From Synergistaceae bacterium UBA1037 (GTDB taxonomy: Bacteria > Synergistota > Synergistia > Synergistales > Synergistaceae): a stretch of DNA of 5,379 bases. A program made the position numbers and the translations under genes. How positions within the stretch are numbered: position 1 is the stretch's first letter; every line of letters begins with the position of its first letter. Of the stretch, positions 1 to 5,379 are shown one piece after another. The stretch lies in contig DCEE01000024.1 of the NCBI GenBank assembly GCA_002316795.1, positions 1 to 5,379 on the forward strand. Reading direction: 5' to 3'. Below the pieces are notes generated by a model, which made no database searches, had not been told where the DNA came from, and worked only from the letters and a program-made list of their open reading frames with translations.

Positions 1-1793
1 ACCTTTTCCCTCTGTTTTTCGCTCGATTTGAAGAGGTTCCCGATAAGGGGGATGTAAGAGAAGAAGGGTACCCTGTGCTTTAGCACCTTCTCTGCCTCCC
101 TTATCAGCCCTCCGATGATTATCGTGTCGCCGTTGGCTACCAGTACGTTTGTCTTGACTTCGCGCTTTGAGGTGACGGGTGTGGGAGATCCCATCGTCGT
201 CAGCAGGTCTTCCACCCTCTGTTCTATCTCAAGTGCCACCAGGTTACCGCTCCTCACATGGGGGGTGACAGAGAGGATCAGGCCTACGTCCTTGTATTCG
301 TAGGTGTTCTGGACCGCCCTCGGATTCGTGGTGTCGGTCAGCGTACCCTTCATCTGAGGTATTACCTGTCCGACCTGCAGATGGCTCGGCAGGTTGTCGG
401 TGCACATCAGGCGGGGCATCGAGAGTACGTTGATAGCGTCGTATTTGTTCAGCATCTTGACGTAGGAGTATATGAGTGCCTTGCCGTCGGTGTTGGTTGT
501 CGTGTATGTGTTTCCGGTTACCGGGTTGGTATATATTTCCTCCCTTGTGATCAGCTTGTCGTAAAGGTCAAGCATCTCTCCGGGTATGGTCGAGCTGCCC
601 ATCTGGACGTTGCCCGCGATCACCGCATCGCCGGTTATTCCTCCGCCCCACGCAGCCCAGTCTATCCCGGCGCTGTTGAGCTTGTTCAAATTGACTTCAG
701 CTATGAGCCCTCTCAGCAGGACCTGTTTGGGCTGGATATCCAGCTGGACCAGTATCTCCTTGAGTGAACCGAACTGTTCATGCGAGGCCGTGAATACAAG
801 GCTGTTTGTTGGGAGGTCCGGGACCACAGAGGAAGGTATCGCTCCTTTGGGATCGGGTGAAAGTTTGGCCGCTGTCGCCAAAATGCTGTTCATCTGTTCG
901 GCCACGACTTTTGCATCTGCGTTTTTGAGGCGGTAGACATGGAAGCTTTCAGCACGTGAGGGCACGTCGAGAATTTTCAGGATCCTTTCGGACTCAAGAA
1001 GGGCCTGATTGCTTCCGATAAGGACCACGCGCCTTGTCCTCTCGTCCCCCACCGCGAGAATTCCTGAAAGCCTGGATGAAGTGTCCTTTGACATGACATT
1101 GAGCTGAGATTCCACGATCTTTGGATTGGCATGGGTAAGGGTGAACGCCTTGATGCTCCTTATGCTGTCCTTGGCGTCCAGTGCCCTTATGACGCTTACG
1201 GAACGGTTCAGGGCAGAGGCCTTGCCGGTAAGCAGGACTGCATTCCCATTTTCGAGAGGTGTTACATTTATATCAGGTACAGCGGATCTGAGCGGTTCTG
1301 TTATGTAACCGGCCTTTACATGGCGAAGAGGGACCATCTGGACAGTCAGGGCTTCACCCGGAGCTATGCTGCGGTCGCCCTTTATGACGGTGTTGTTCAG
1401 TGTCGGTCCGGAACTGGCAGGCAATACCTTTGAATACCCCCCCATGTTCTGTATCGACAGGTTGTTCATCTCAAGTACGGAGAGCATCACTTCCCTTGCC
1501 TCCCTCAGCGAGATGGCCTTGGGAGAAACGACAGAGACCTTGCCTCCTACAGCGGGATCCACCACGATGTTTTCATTCAGTAGTTCCGACATGAACCTCA
1601 GGAACTTGCTGATCTCAAGGTTGCTGAAGTTCAGCTGTACATTGTTTGACTGCCGCATCTGGCGGGCTGCCGCAACGAGGTTTTGTTCCTCGTCCGGAGC
1701 ATCCTGTGCTTTTGCGGGCATGCATCCGGCTGATGAAGAGATTATAAATAAAAGGATAAAGATGAAGGACAATAATTTGGTTTTCCTGAACAT
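1..1793 (-). CDS. gspD: Type II secretion system secretin GspD (3' end cut by window edge)
   Basis: Outer-membrane secretin, the multimeric gated pore through which folded T2SS substrates leave the periplasm. The frame is open from an ATG at 1793 to the window edge; 597 codons are visible and no stop is reached. An N-terminal hydrophobic signal (residues 7-23) is followed by Cys24 and an AKA-Q sequence (27-30), so either signal peptidase II or I could cut. Approximate domains are N0 at 50-125, N1 at 150-208, N2 at 214-277, N3 at 283-353 and the secretin core from about 355. The core has the YEYKDVGLIL and VTPHV stretches (498-513) typical of the family. Residues 555-588 (GDTIIIGGL, 11 residues, then VPFFSYIPLIGNLF) fit the bacterial secretin signature throughout. 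The C-terminal tail (S-domain, if any) lies outside the window. It follows gspC and the pseudopilin gene after a 107-base gap. A good Shine-Dalgarno supports the start. Family assignment is nearly certain; T2SS rather than pilus secretin follows from the neighbours. Confidence 0.97.
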   Translation of the reverse strand, partial: MFRKTKLLSFIFILLFIISSSAGCMPAKAQDAPDEEQNLVAAARQMRQSNNVQLNFSNLEISKFLRFMSELLNENIVVDPAVGGKVSVVSPKAISLREAREVMLSVLEMNNLSIQNMGGYSKVLPASSGPTLNNTVIKGDRSIAPGEALTVQMVPLRHVKAGYITEPLRSAVPDINVTPLENGNAVLLTGKASALNRSVSVIRALDAKDSIRSIKAFTLTHANPKIVESQLNVMSKDTSSRLSGILAVGDERTRRVVLIGSNQALLESERILKILDVPSRAESFHVYRLKNADAKVVAEQMNSILATAAKLSPDPKGAIPSSVVPDLPTNSLVFTASHEQFGSLKEILVQLDIQPKQVLLRGLIAEVNLNKLNSAGIDWAAWGGGITGDAVIAGNVQMGSSTIPGEMLDLYDKLITREEIYTNPVTGNTYTTTNTDGKALIYSYVKMLNKYDAINVLSMPRLMCTDNLPSHLQVGQVIPQMKGTLTDTTNPRAVQNTYEYKDVGLILSVTPHVRSGNLVALEIEQRVEDLLTTMGSPTPVTSKREVKTNVLVANGDTIIIGGLIREAEKVLKHRVPFFSYIPLIGNLFKSSEKQREK

Positions 1794-1900
1794 GTCAGAT
1801 CTCTCCCCGGCTGCTGGTATGGATGATGTGTAAAGATTTTACGGCTGGATCTGTGCTGTGACCTTCTTTGCCCTTACGGTCCCGCTGTCATGATCCGGTA
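1794..1900 (-). other. 107-base gap between the pseudopilin gene and gspD
   Basis: This is the only real intergenic space in the window. Apart from the gspD ribosome binding site, it holds a weak inverted repeat, GTAAA-ATC-TTTAC. It has no GC-rich stem followed by a T run, so no intrinsic terminator is supported. A TAAAAT hexamer overlaps the repeat, but its best partner -35 (GTCACA) has only 15 bases of spacing and poor consensus, so I do not call a promoter. No coding frame of useful length crosses the gap. Confidence 0.5.
1801..1808 (-). promoter_or_regulatory. Ribosome binding site of gspD
   Basis: The minus strand reads GGGGAGAG here, with the GGAG core 9 bases before the ATG at 1793. 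It fixes the gspD start and lets the secretin gene be translated independently, unlike the coupled genes upstream. Confidence 0.75.
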
Positions 1901-2299
1901 TCAGTCATAGGGCATATATATGACGATGTGCCGCTCATCTTTCGTGTTGCTGACCCTGATCTCTTTCCATCTCATATCTTCATTGATAACGATCATATTT
2001 GTCTGTTCCCGGCCGGAAAAGTCAAGCCTCCCGAAATTCTCGCCGAACATTTCCTTTGTCCCGTCAGACGTTTCCCATATTATATCGCCGCGTTTGCCTG
2101 ACGTCTGTACTGTTCCCAGCATTATACCCGTCCTGACCGTTTTCGCTTCTTCTGTCAGAGCTATCTCGGCCTTTGCTCCCCTGAGTCCTTCCTGCCCGAG
2201 CATCACAAGCTTTATCGCTGCGGCAGCGGTTAGGGAGAGTATTACTACCGCAACCATAACTTCAACTAATGCGAAGGCGCGCTTCATTTTGATATTCAT
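1901..2299 (-). CDS. Minor pseudopilin, GspI-like (type IV pilin-like N-terminus)
   Basis: A 132-residue pseudopilin, probably a low-abundance subunit of the T2SS pseudopilus in the inner membrane and periplasm. The N-terminus is a class III prepilin signal: a short basic leader (MNIKMKRA), then mature-type FALVEVMVAVVIL with the invariant Glu at +5 (residue 13) and a hydrophobic helix at about 9-32. Residue -1 is Ala8, not the usual Gly. The length, the EVMVAVVIL pattern, a central G-x-x-I-I-W and the C-terminal WKEIRVSN resemble GspI most, but GspH or another minor pseudopilin cannot be excluded. The ATG at 2299 forms an ATGA overlap with the gspC stop, with only a weak AGG four bases upstream, so translation probably depends on coupling. 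An in-frame ATG at 2287 would leave a four-residue leader and has no spaced Shine-Dalgarno. Pseudopilin assignment is firm; the I-type assignment is tentative. Confidence 0.88.
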   Translation of the reverse strand: MNIKMKRAFALVEVMVAVVILSLTAAAAIKLVMLGQEGLRGAKAEIALTEEAKTVRTGIMLGTVQTSGKRGDIIWETSDGTKEMFGENFGRLDFSGREQTNMIVINEDMRWKEIRVSNTKDERHIVIYMPYD

Positions 2300-3249
2300 T
2301 TTACCTGATATCTTAATTCCAGAGGTTTGCCGGACCTCTCGACCCTGACGTCAAATCTTGTACCTGACATCATCGAATTGACAGCGTTCGTGGCATCGCT
2401 GAGATTGGTTATCTCAACTCCGTTTACGGCTTTTATGACGTCGTCCTTTTTGACTCCGACAAGTCCGAGGACGCTGTCAGGGTCTATTCTCGCCAGCTGC
2501 ATGCCGCCGCCCTCGGCAGGCACCATCCTCATCTTGGCGATCTCGTCATAGGGGTTCATCAGAAGCTTGTCCACGAGCTCTCTGGGGATCACTCCCTCGA
2601 TCCCTTCCGATGCAGGTTCAATACCGGGATGCCCCTCTTTGGGAGGTGCCTTTTTGGGGACGGTGTTCCTTTGCTGAGGGCGGTCTGAGACCCTTTGCGG
2701 GGGCGTCAGATTGCCGGTAGAGATGCTCATAAACAGCCTGTGTTTCTGATCACCCCTAATAAGGGTGACTTCCTGATATTTGACATCATCCAGCTTATAG
2801 CCGCTGATCTCCTCGCCTTTCAATACGAAACGAGTTGAGGAACTGCCTCGGATCCATGCTCCGATGTCGGGCAGCGTTCCGGCAAGGCTCATGTCTCTGA
2901 TCTGATATGACATGTCTTCCGAACTGCCCCTGTCGGGCATAAGCGTACCCAGCGGATTCAAATCATAGAAATCCCGGTAAGGATCGGCACTCAAAGAATT
3001 GAGAAGGGACGGGGTCCTGTTTGATATGGCCGCTGCAAGGTCATGTTTTGCCTCGGCAGAACGATCAAGCAAGGAAAATTCCATGAAAAAGCATATCACC
3101 GATGCGATGATCAGGCCGGCAAGAAAGGAGAGTAGTGGCAGAAGAAGATCCTTTGACTGCCTCTTTGCGCCAGAGGGATATCCGTTTCTTAACAGGCCGC
3201 AAAAATCTTTTATATATGCGGACAAACGGGGCCTGAGGTCTTCTTTCAC
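2296..3249 (-). CDS. gspC: Type II secretion system protein GspC with PDZ domain
   Basis: Inner-membrane clamp protein that connects the GspL/GspM platform to the secretin N0 domain and is linked to substrate recognition. From the preferred GTG start (317 residues): a cytoplasmic tail of about 34 residues, one membrane helix at about 35-56 (LLLPLLSFLAGLIIASVICF), and a periplasmic homology region at about 121-175 (LAGTLPDIGAWIRG through ISGYKLDDVKYQEVTLIRG). A Pro- and Lys-rich linker follows at about 180-218. A PDZ domain at about 220-317 contains IPRELVDKLLMNP, a GVKKDDVIKAVNG core and a terminal beta strand. This is the standard GspC plan, with a PDZ rather than a coiled coil at the end. 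Start choice: an ATG at 3264 would overlap gspN by 19 bases and has no properly spaced Shine-Dalgarno, whereas GTG at 3249 has GGAGG eight bases upstream and makes a GTGA overlap with the gspN stop. The 3' end overlaps the pseudopilin gene as ATGA. Confidence 0.92.
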   Translation of the reverse strand: MKEDLRPRLSAYIKDFCGLLRNGYPSGAKRQSKDLLLPLLSFLAGLIIASVICFFMEFSLLDRSAEAKHDLAAAISNRTPSLLNSLSADPYRDFYDLNPLGTLMPDRGSSEDMSYQIRDMSLAGTLPDIGAWIRGSSSTRFVLKGEEISGYKLDDVKYQEVTLIRGDQKHRLFMSISTGNLTPPQRVSDRPQQRNTVPKKAPPKEGHPGIEPASEGIEGVIPRELVDKLLMNPYDEIAKMRMVPAEGGGMQLARIDPDSVLGLVGVKKDDVIKAVNGVEITNLSDATNAVNSMMSGTRFDVRVERSGKPLELRYQVK

Positions 3250-3845
3250 CGTGATATCCTCCATTCCCCCGAGCCGGACTTCGTAAGGGGGAGTAACTGC
3301 ATATTGCTCAGCATCTCAAGCGCCCTGTCAAATTCATGCGGGAAACGGGCAGTTATATCAGATGCCACTATCTTACCTGTATCCGTTGAAATATTTATGA
3401 AGCCCTTTGCCGATACGCTGCCGGCAAGCGTAAGGTCGTCGATATACAGCGTCTTCCCGTCAGACCTTATGTTCGCCGTTCCGGAGGTCCATTTGAGTTT
3501 CTGCCTTGTTACTGTTGTGATCTCGCCGCTTCCAAGAGAGATGGTCCCCGTTTTTGAGGCGGATATCAAAGATCTTATTATCTTCGGGTCCACTCTGGCT
3601 TCGTTGATTTTTATCGATACTGCGGGCATGTCCGCGGTGATGCCCCTGTAGATGAATTCCCTGTCCGCGAAGCCCTCGGTGTAAATGTCCCTGAATGAGA
3701 TAAAGATATTTTTTTCCGAAGCTGACGCGGCAGTCCGGCTCGCTGCGTACTCTGCCGCTGCGTCCCATGGAAAGAAGAGGACCATGCCGGCGATGAGGCC
3801 GCACAGTCCTGCAAAAATGACCTTGAGTGCGTTACTGAGAGCCAT
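3246..3845 (-). CDS. gspN: Type II secretion system protein GspN-like
   Basis: A 199-residue bitopic membrane protein matching the GspN plan. GspN is an accessory inner-membrane component found in only some T2SS loci, and its exact role is unsettled. The N-terminus has one hydrophobic helix (about 7-25) ending in the FFPW motif (24-27) common in this family. The periplasmic part is beta-rich: DIYTEGFADREFIYRGI (53-69), LYIDDLTLAGSVSAKGFINI (133-152) and a C-terminal LPLTKSGSGEWRISR, whose Gly-x-Trp ending is also GspN-like. It is shorter than gammaproteobacterial GspN of about 250 residues. The ATG at 3845 overlaps the end of gspM by 14 bases and has AGGAG nine bases upstream within gspM. The 3' end forms a GTGA junction with gspC. 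Assignment rests on the motif pattern, length and position between gspM and gspC; without context it would be a hypothetical membrane protein. Confidence 0.75.
   Translation of the reverse strand: MALSNALKVIFAGLCGLIAGMVLFFPWDAAAEYAASRTAASASEKNIFISFRDIYTEGFADREFIYRGITADMPAVSIKINEARVDPKIIRSLISASKTGTISLGSGEITTVTRQKLKWTSGTANIRSDGKTLYIDDLTLAGSVSAKGFINISTDTGKIVASDITARFPHEFDRALEMLSNMQLLPLTKSGSGEWRISR
3258..3262 (-). promoter_or_regulatory. Ribosome binding site deciding the gspC start
   Basis: A perfect GGAGG lies inside the last codons of gspN, 8 bases before GTG at 3249. It immediately follows the first two bases of the alternative ATG at 3264 and so cannot serve that start. This favours the GTG. 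Confidence 0.7.
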
Positions 3846-4305
3846 CGCCGTTTGCTCCTATCAGCATTGATGCGTTTATCAGCCTTCCCTTTTGAGCGGA
3901 AGTTATCGCCCTGATATCAGCTGTTTTTATCTGAAGGCCCTTTTCAGCGAAGCGCTTCAGCAAAGAGACAAATTCTGCTCCGTTCAGCTCGGTCATCTGA
4001 ACGGTCAGCCCCAACGAACCTGAGTTCATCAGTCCTACACGGTCTTTCAGCCTGAGTTCGTTTATCGTGTCGGTTAGGAGAGACAAAGGCTCTTTATCTC
4101 CTTCGGAATTTCTTGAAGGATATGAATAGAAGGTATTTGCCGCATCAAGGACTCTTCCTGCGTCGACGATCCTCTCTCTGCTGCTGTTCAGGACAGCGGC
4201 AGCCTCAAGGAAGAGTGCTGCTCCCACTGTCCAGACCAGAAGTGCGAGCAGTCCGAGGCGGATGAGTTTTTTTGTCTCAGGCAGTTCCCTGATCTCTTCG
4301 ATCAT
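3832..4305 (-). CDS. gspM: Type II secretion system protein GspM-like
   Basis: A 157-residue bitopic inner-membrane protein, the usual partner of GspL in the assembly platform. It has a short charged cytoplasmic N-terminus (MIEEIRELPETKKLIR), one membrane helix at about 17-38 (LGLLALLVWTVGAALFLEAA), a short helical stem (about 40-58), and a compact periplasmic domain at about 74-152. The domain's alternating pattern (TINELRLKDRV, LTVQMTELNGAEFVSLLKRFAEKGLQIKTADI) suits the ferredoxin-like fold of GspM and PilO. The length is close to E. coli-type GspM (about 150-160). It starts with an ATGA overlap on the gspL stop and has AAGGAG nine bases upstream, so it is probably translated in step with gspL. 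Sequence in this family is poorly conserved; the call depends on topology, size and position directly after gspL. PilO-like naming is the main alternative, disfavoured by the gspC and gspN neighbours. Confidence 0.8.
   Translation of the reverse strand: MIEEIRELPETKKLIRLGLLALLVWTVGAALFLEAAAVLNSSRERIVDAGRVLDAANTFYSYPSRNSEGDKEPLSLLTDTINELRLKDRVGLMNSGSLGLTVQMTELNGAEFVSLLKRFAEKGLQIKTADIRAITSAQKGRLINASMLIGANGDGSQ
3855..3859 (-). promoter_or_regulatory. Ribosome binding site of gspN
   Basis: AGGAG on the minus strand, nine bases before the ATG at 3845 and inside the gspM reading frame. It supports this start despite the 14-base overlap. Confidence 0.6.
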
Positions 4306-5379
4306 TTTTGCCCGCTCCTTTCGGGGCTGTCTAGTCCTATGGAAAAACGCATTCCCGAACCCGGTATCTGCTGGATGTCGGTGATCTTCGCGCTGAAGCC
4401 GCTTTTGTTCAGCGAATCGCGAAGGGATTCGACAGCACCGCTTCCGGCAGCGGTGCCCTGTATCTCGGTGCGCTCGGTCCCGTACCTTATTGCGTCAAGT
4501 TTCAGTGATCCTGATGAAGCGGATGCTTTCCAGGCTGCCGAAATATTTTCCAGAGCCTGTTCAAGGCTCATGTTGGTCCCGCCCGCGCTGAGGTTCTTTA
4601 TTTTCGCGGATGAAGAGGCCAGAGGGCTGTTGGACCTCTCTCCAAATGCTGTCCCGTAAATCTCAAAGGGGACATACTCAAAATGATCACTGTTCAGCCT
4701 GCTGTATAAAAATGCTCCTGCCGAGAGGAGCAAAAACAAGAGGCCGAGGAAGACGGCTGCCCTGGCTGTGCTGAAAGCAGATGCGAAAAAGGATTCCAGT
4801 TTTCTTGCGCTGTCGGCACTTTTAGTTGAAAGATCAAGCGAGGCCGAGCCATTTAATGACTTCAGGGTCTCCCTCCCGGCTTTTTGGATGTTTTTTGAAG
4901 ATAGGGAAGATCTTTCTGCAGTTATGACATTATCTATCGACATGTCTGCTGAGCGTGAGTAATCGACGAACCATTTCTCCAGGTTCTCCGCGGCATTTTC
5001 TGATGAGGGTGTCCATTTGTATAAGATAGGAGAGCCGTCTTTAAAAAGCATTCCCGAGGTGCCGCTGTCAGCGTTCCACAATGCCAGCCCGTTGCCCCCT
5101 GTCTCATGGAACAAAACCAGGGGAGCCGGCCAGAAAGCTATCCCGTCGCCCAGCCTTTTTTCTGCTTTCTCTATCTCTCTTTTAGAGACGAACCATACGA
5201 CCCCGTCAGTCCTGTCAGATCCCTGTTCTGTCACCTGGGGTATCATGAGGATAGAATCATCGTCGTTTCCCAGGGCATACCTGAAGGACATCTTCAGGGC
5301 ATCCCTTACCCTCCCGTTTTTTCCGAAGGGGAAGGAGAAGGGGTGTACTGAGAGCGTCCTGAGCTGAAGGAGCGCGATG
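4302..5379 (-). CDS. gspL: Type II secretion system protein GspL (5' end cut by window edge)
   Basis: Inner-membrane platform protein: its cytoplasmic actin-like domain docks the GspE ATPase and its periplasmic domain pairs with GspM. The frame is open to the window edge, with 358 complete codons visible. The ATG at 5291 is internal, because the 29 codons before it continue the domain (VHPFSFPFGKNGRVRDALK runs straight into MSFRYALGNDDDSILMIPQV). From the first visible codon: cytoplasmic part to about 205, including WFVSKREIEKAEKRLG and a WPAPLVLFHETGGNGLALW strand pair, membrane helix at about 206-227, and a ferredoxin-like periplasmic domain at about 291-349 (LKLDAIRYGTERTEIQG, ESLRDSLNKSGFSAKI). 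Full-length GspL is about 380-420 residues, so only a small N-terminal piece is missing. The 3' end overlaps gspM as ATGA. A GspL/PilM-PilN fusion-like architecture is normal for the family. Confident from architecture plus neighbours. Confidence 0.88.
   Translation of the reverse strand, partial: IALLQLRTLSVHPFSFPFGKNGRVRDALKMSFRYALGNDDDSILMIPQVTEQGSDRTDGVVWFVSKREIEKAEKRLGDGIAFWPAPLVLFHETGGNGLALWNADSGTSGMLFKDGSPILYKWTPSSENAAENLEKWFVDYSRSADMSIDNVITAERSSLSSKNIQKAGRETLKSLNGSASLDLSTKSADSARKLESFFASAFSTARAAVFLGLLFLLLSAGAFLYSRLNSDHFEYVPFEIYGTAFGERSNSPLASSSAKIKNLSAGGTNMSLEQALENISAAWKASASSGSLKLDAIRYGTERTEIQGTAAGSGAVESLRDSLNKSGFSAKITDIQQIPGSGMRFSIGLDSPERSGQK
4315..4320 (-). promoter_or_regulatory. Ribosome binding site of gspM
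   Basis: AAGGAG on the minus strand, nine bases before the ATG at 4305 and inside the end of gspL. It fixes the gspM start at the ATGA overlap. Confidence 0.65.

Noticed and set aside
258..767. Plus-strand open frame of 169 codons
   Set aside because: It lies fully antisense to gspD, whose frame matches the secretin family throughout. Its translation has no recognisable domain, and I see no supporting ribosome binding site.
1..1793. Type IV pilus secretin PilQ as an alternative to GspD
   Set aside because: The neighbours include GspC with a PDZ domain and a GspN-like protein, which belong to type II secretion, and the N0-N3 layout without an AMIN domain fits GspD.
1366..1833. Plus-strand open frame of 155 codons over the gspD 5' end
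   Set aside because: It is antisense to the N0 region and signal peptide of gspD. Its translation is low-complexity Ser/Leu-rich, typical of a shadow frame.
1840..1880. Possible internal promoter in the gspD upstream gap (TAAAAT with GTCACA)
   Set aside because: The -35 match is only 4 of 6, the spacing is 15 bases, and a hexamer like TAAAAT is common by chance in such sequence.
1920..2348. Plus-strand open frame of 142 codons over the pseudopilin gene
   Set aside because: The hydrophobic appearance is the reverse complement of the pilin helix. The opposite strand has the diagnostic prepilin signal.
3460..3804. Minus-strand frames (114 and 67 codons) inside gspN
   Set aside because: They are out of frame with gspN, Arg/His/Gly-rich and without domain features. 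The overlapping gspN frame has a membrane helix and family motifs.
4302..5291. Start of gspL at ATG 5291
   Set aside because: The frame stays open to the window edge and the upstream codons continue a GspL-like sequence, so this ATG is internal.

Overview
The window carries one tightly packed, minus-strand block of type II secretion system (T2SS) genes, cut by both window edges. In transcription order (right to left) it reads gspL (5' end missing), gspM, gspN, gspC, a gspI-like pseudopilin gene, and gspD (3' end missing). No gene on the plus strand is convincing. There are no RNA genes, mobile elements, repeats or CRISPR arrays that I can support.

Layout: 5379-4302 holds the inner-membrane platform protein GspL. 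4305-3832 is GspM and 3845-3246 is GspN. About 3249-2296 is GspC with a C-terminal PDZ domain. 2299-1901 is a type IV-pilin-like minor pseudopilin. After a 107-base gap, 1793-1 is the outer-membrane secretin GspD. The first five genes all overlap their neighbours by a few bases (ATGA or GTGA junctions, and a 14-base overlap), which indicates translational coupling. Only gspD is set off by a gap and has its own clear Shine-Dalgarno.

How the parts work together: GspL and GspM form the inner-membrane platform that couples the cytoplasmic ATPase to the pseudopilus. The pseudopilin contributes to the periplasmic pseudopilus or its tip. GspC bridges the inner-membrane platform to the N-terminal domains of GspD. 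GspD is the gated outer-membrane pore. GspN is an accessory inner-membrane protein. The ATPase (GspE), platform protein GspF, major pseudopilin GspG and prepilin peptidase are not in the window and are probably encoded outside it.

Organism: a diderm (Gram-negative-type) bacterium, because a secretin needs an outer membrane. GC looks to be around 50%, with frequent AGG (Arg) and ATA (Ile) codons. The L-M-N-C-pilin-D order differs from the classical gammaproteobacterial C-D-E-F-G-H-I-J-K-L-M-N order. Synergistota or a deltaproteobacterial-type lineage would fit, but this is a weak inference. I see a variant T2SS locus and no evidence of a wholly new system. The most notable points are the gene order, the Ala (not Gly) at the pseudopilin cleavage site, and the possible lipoprotein nature of the secretin.
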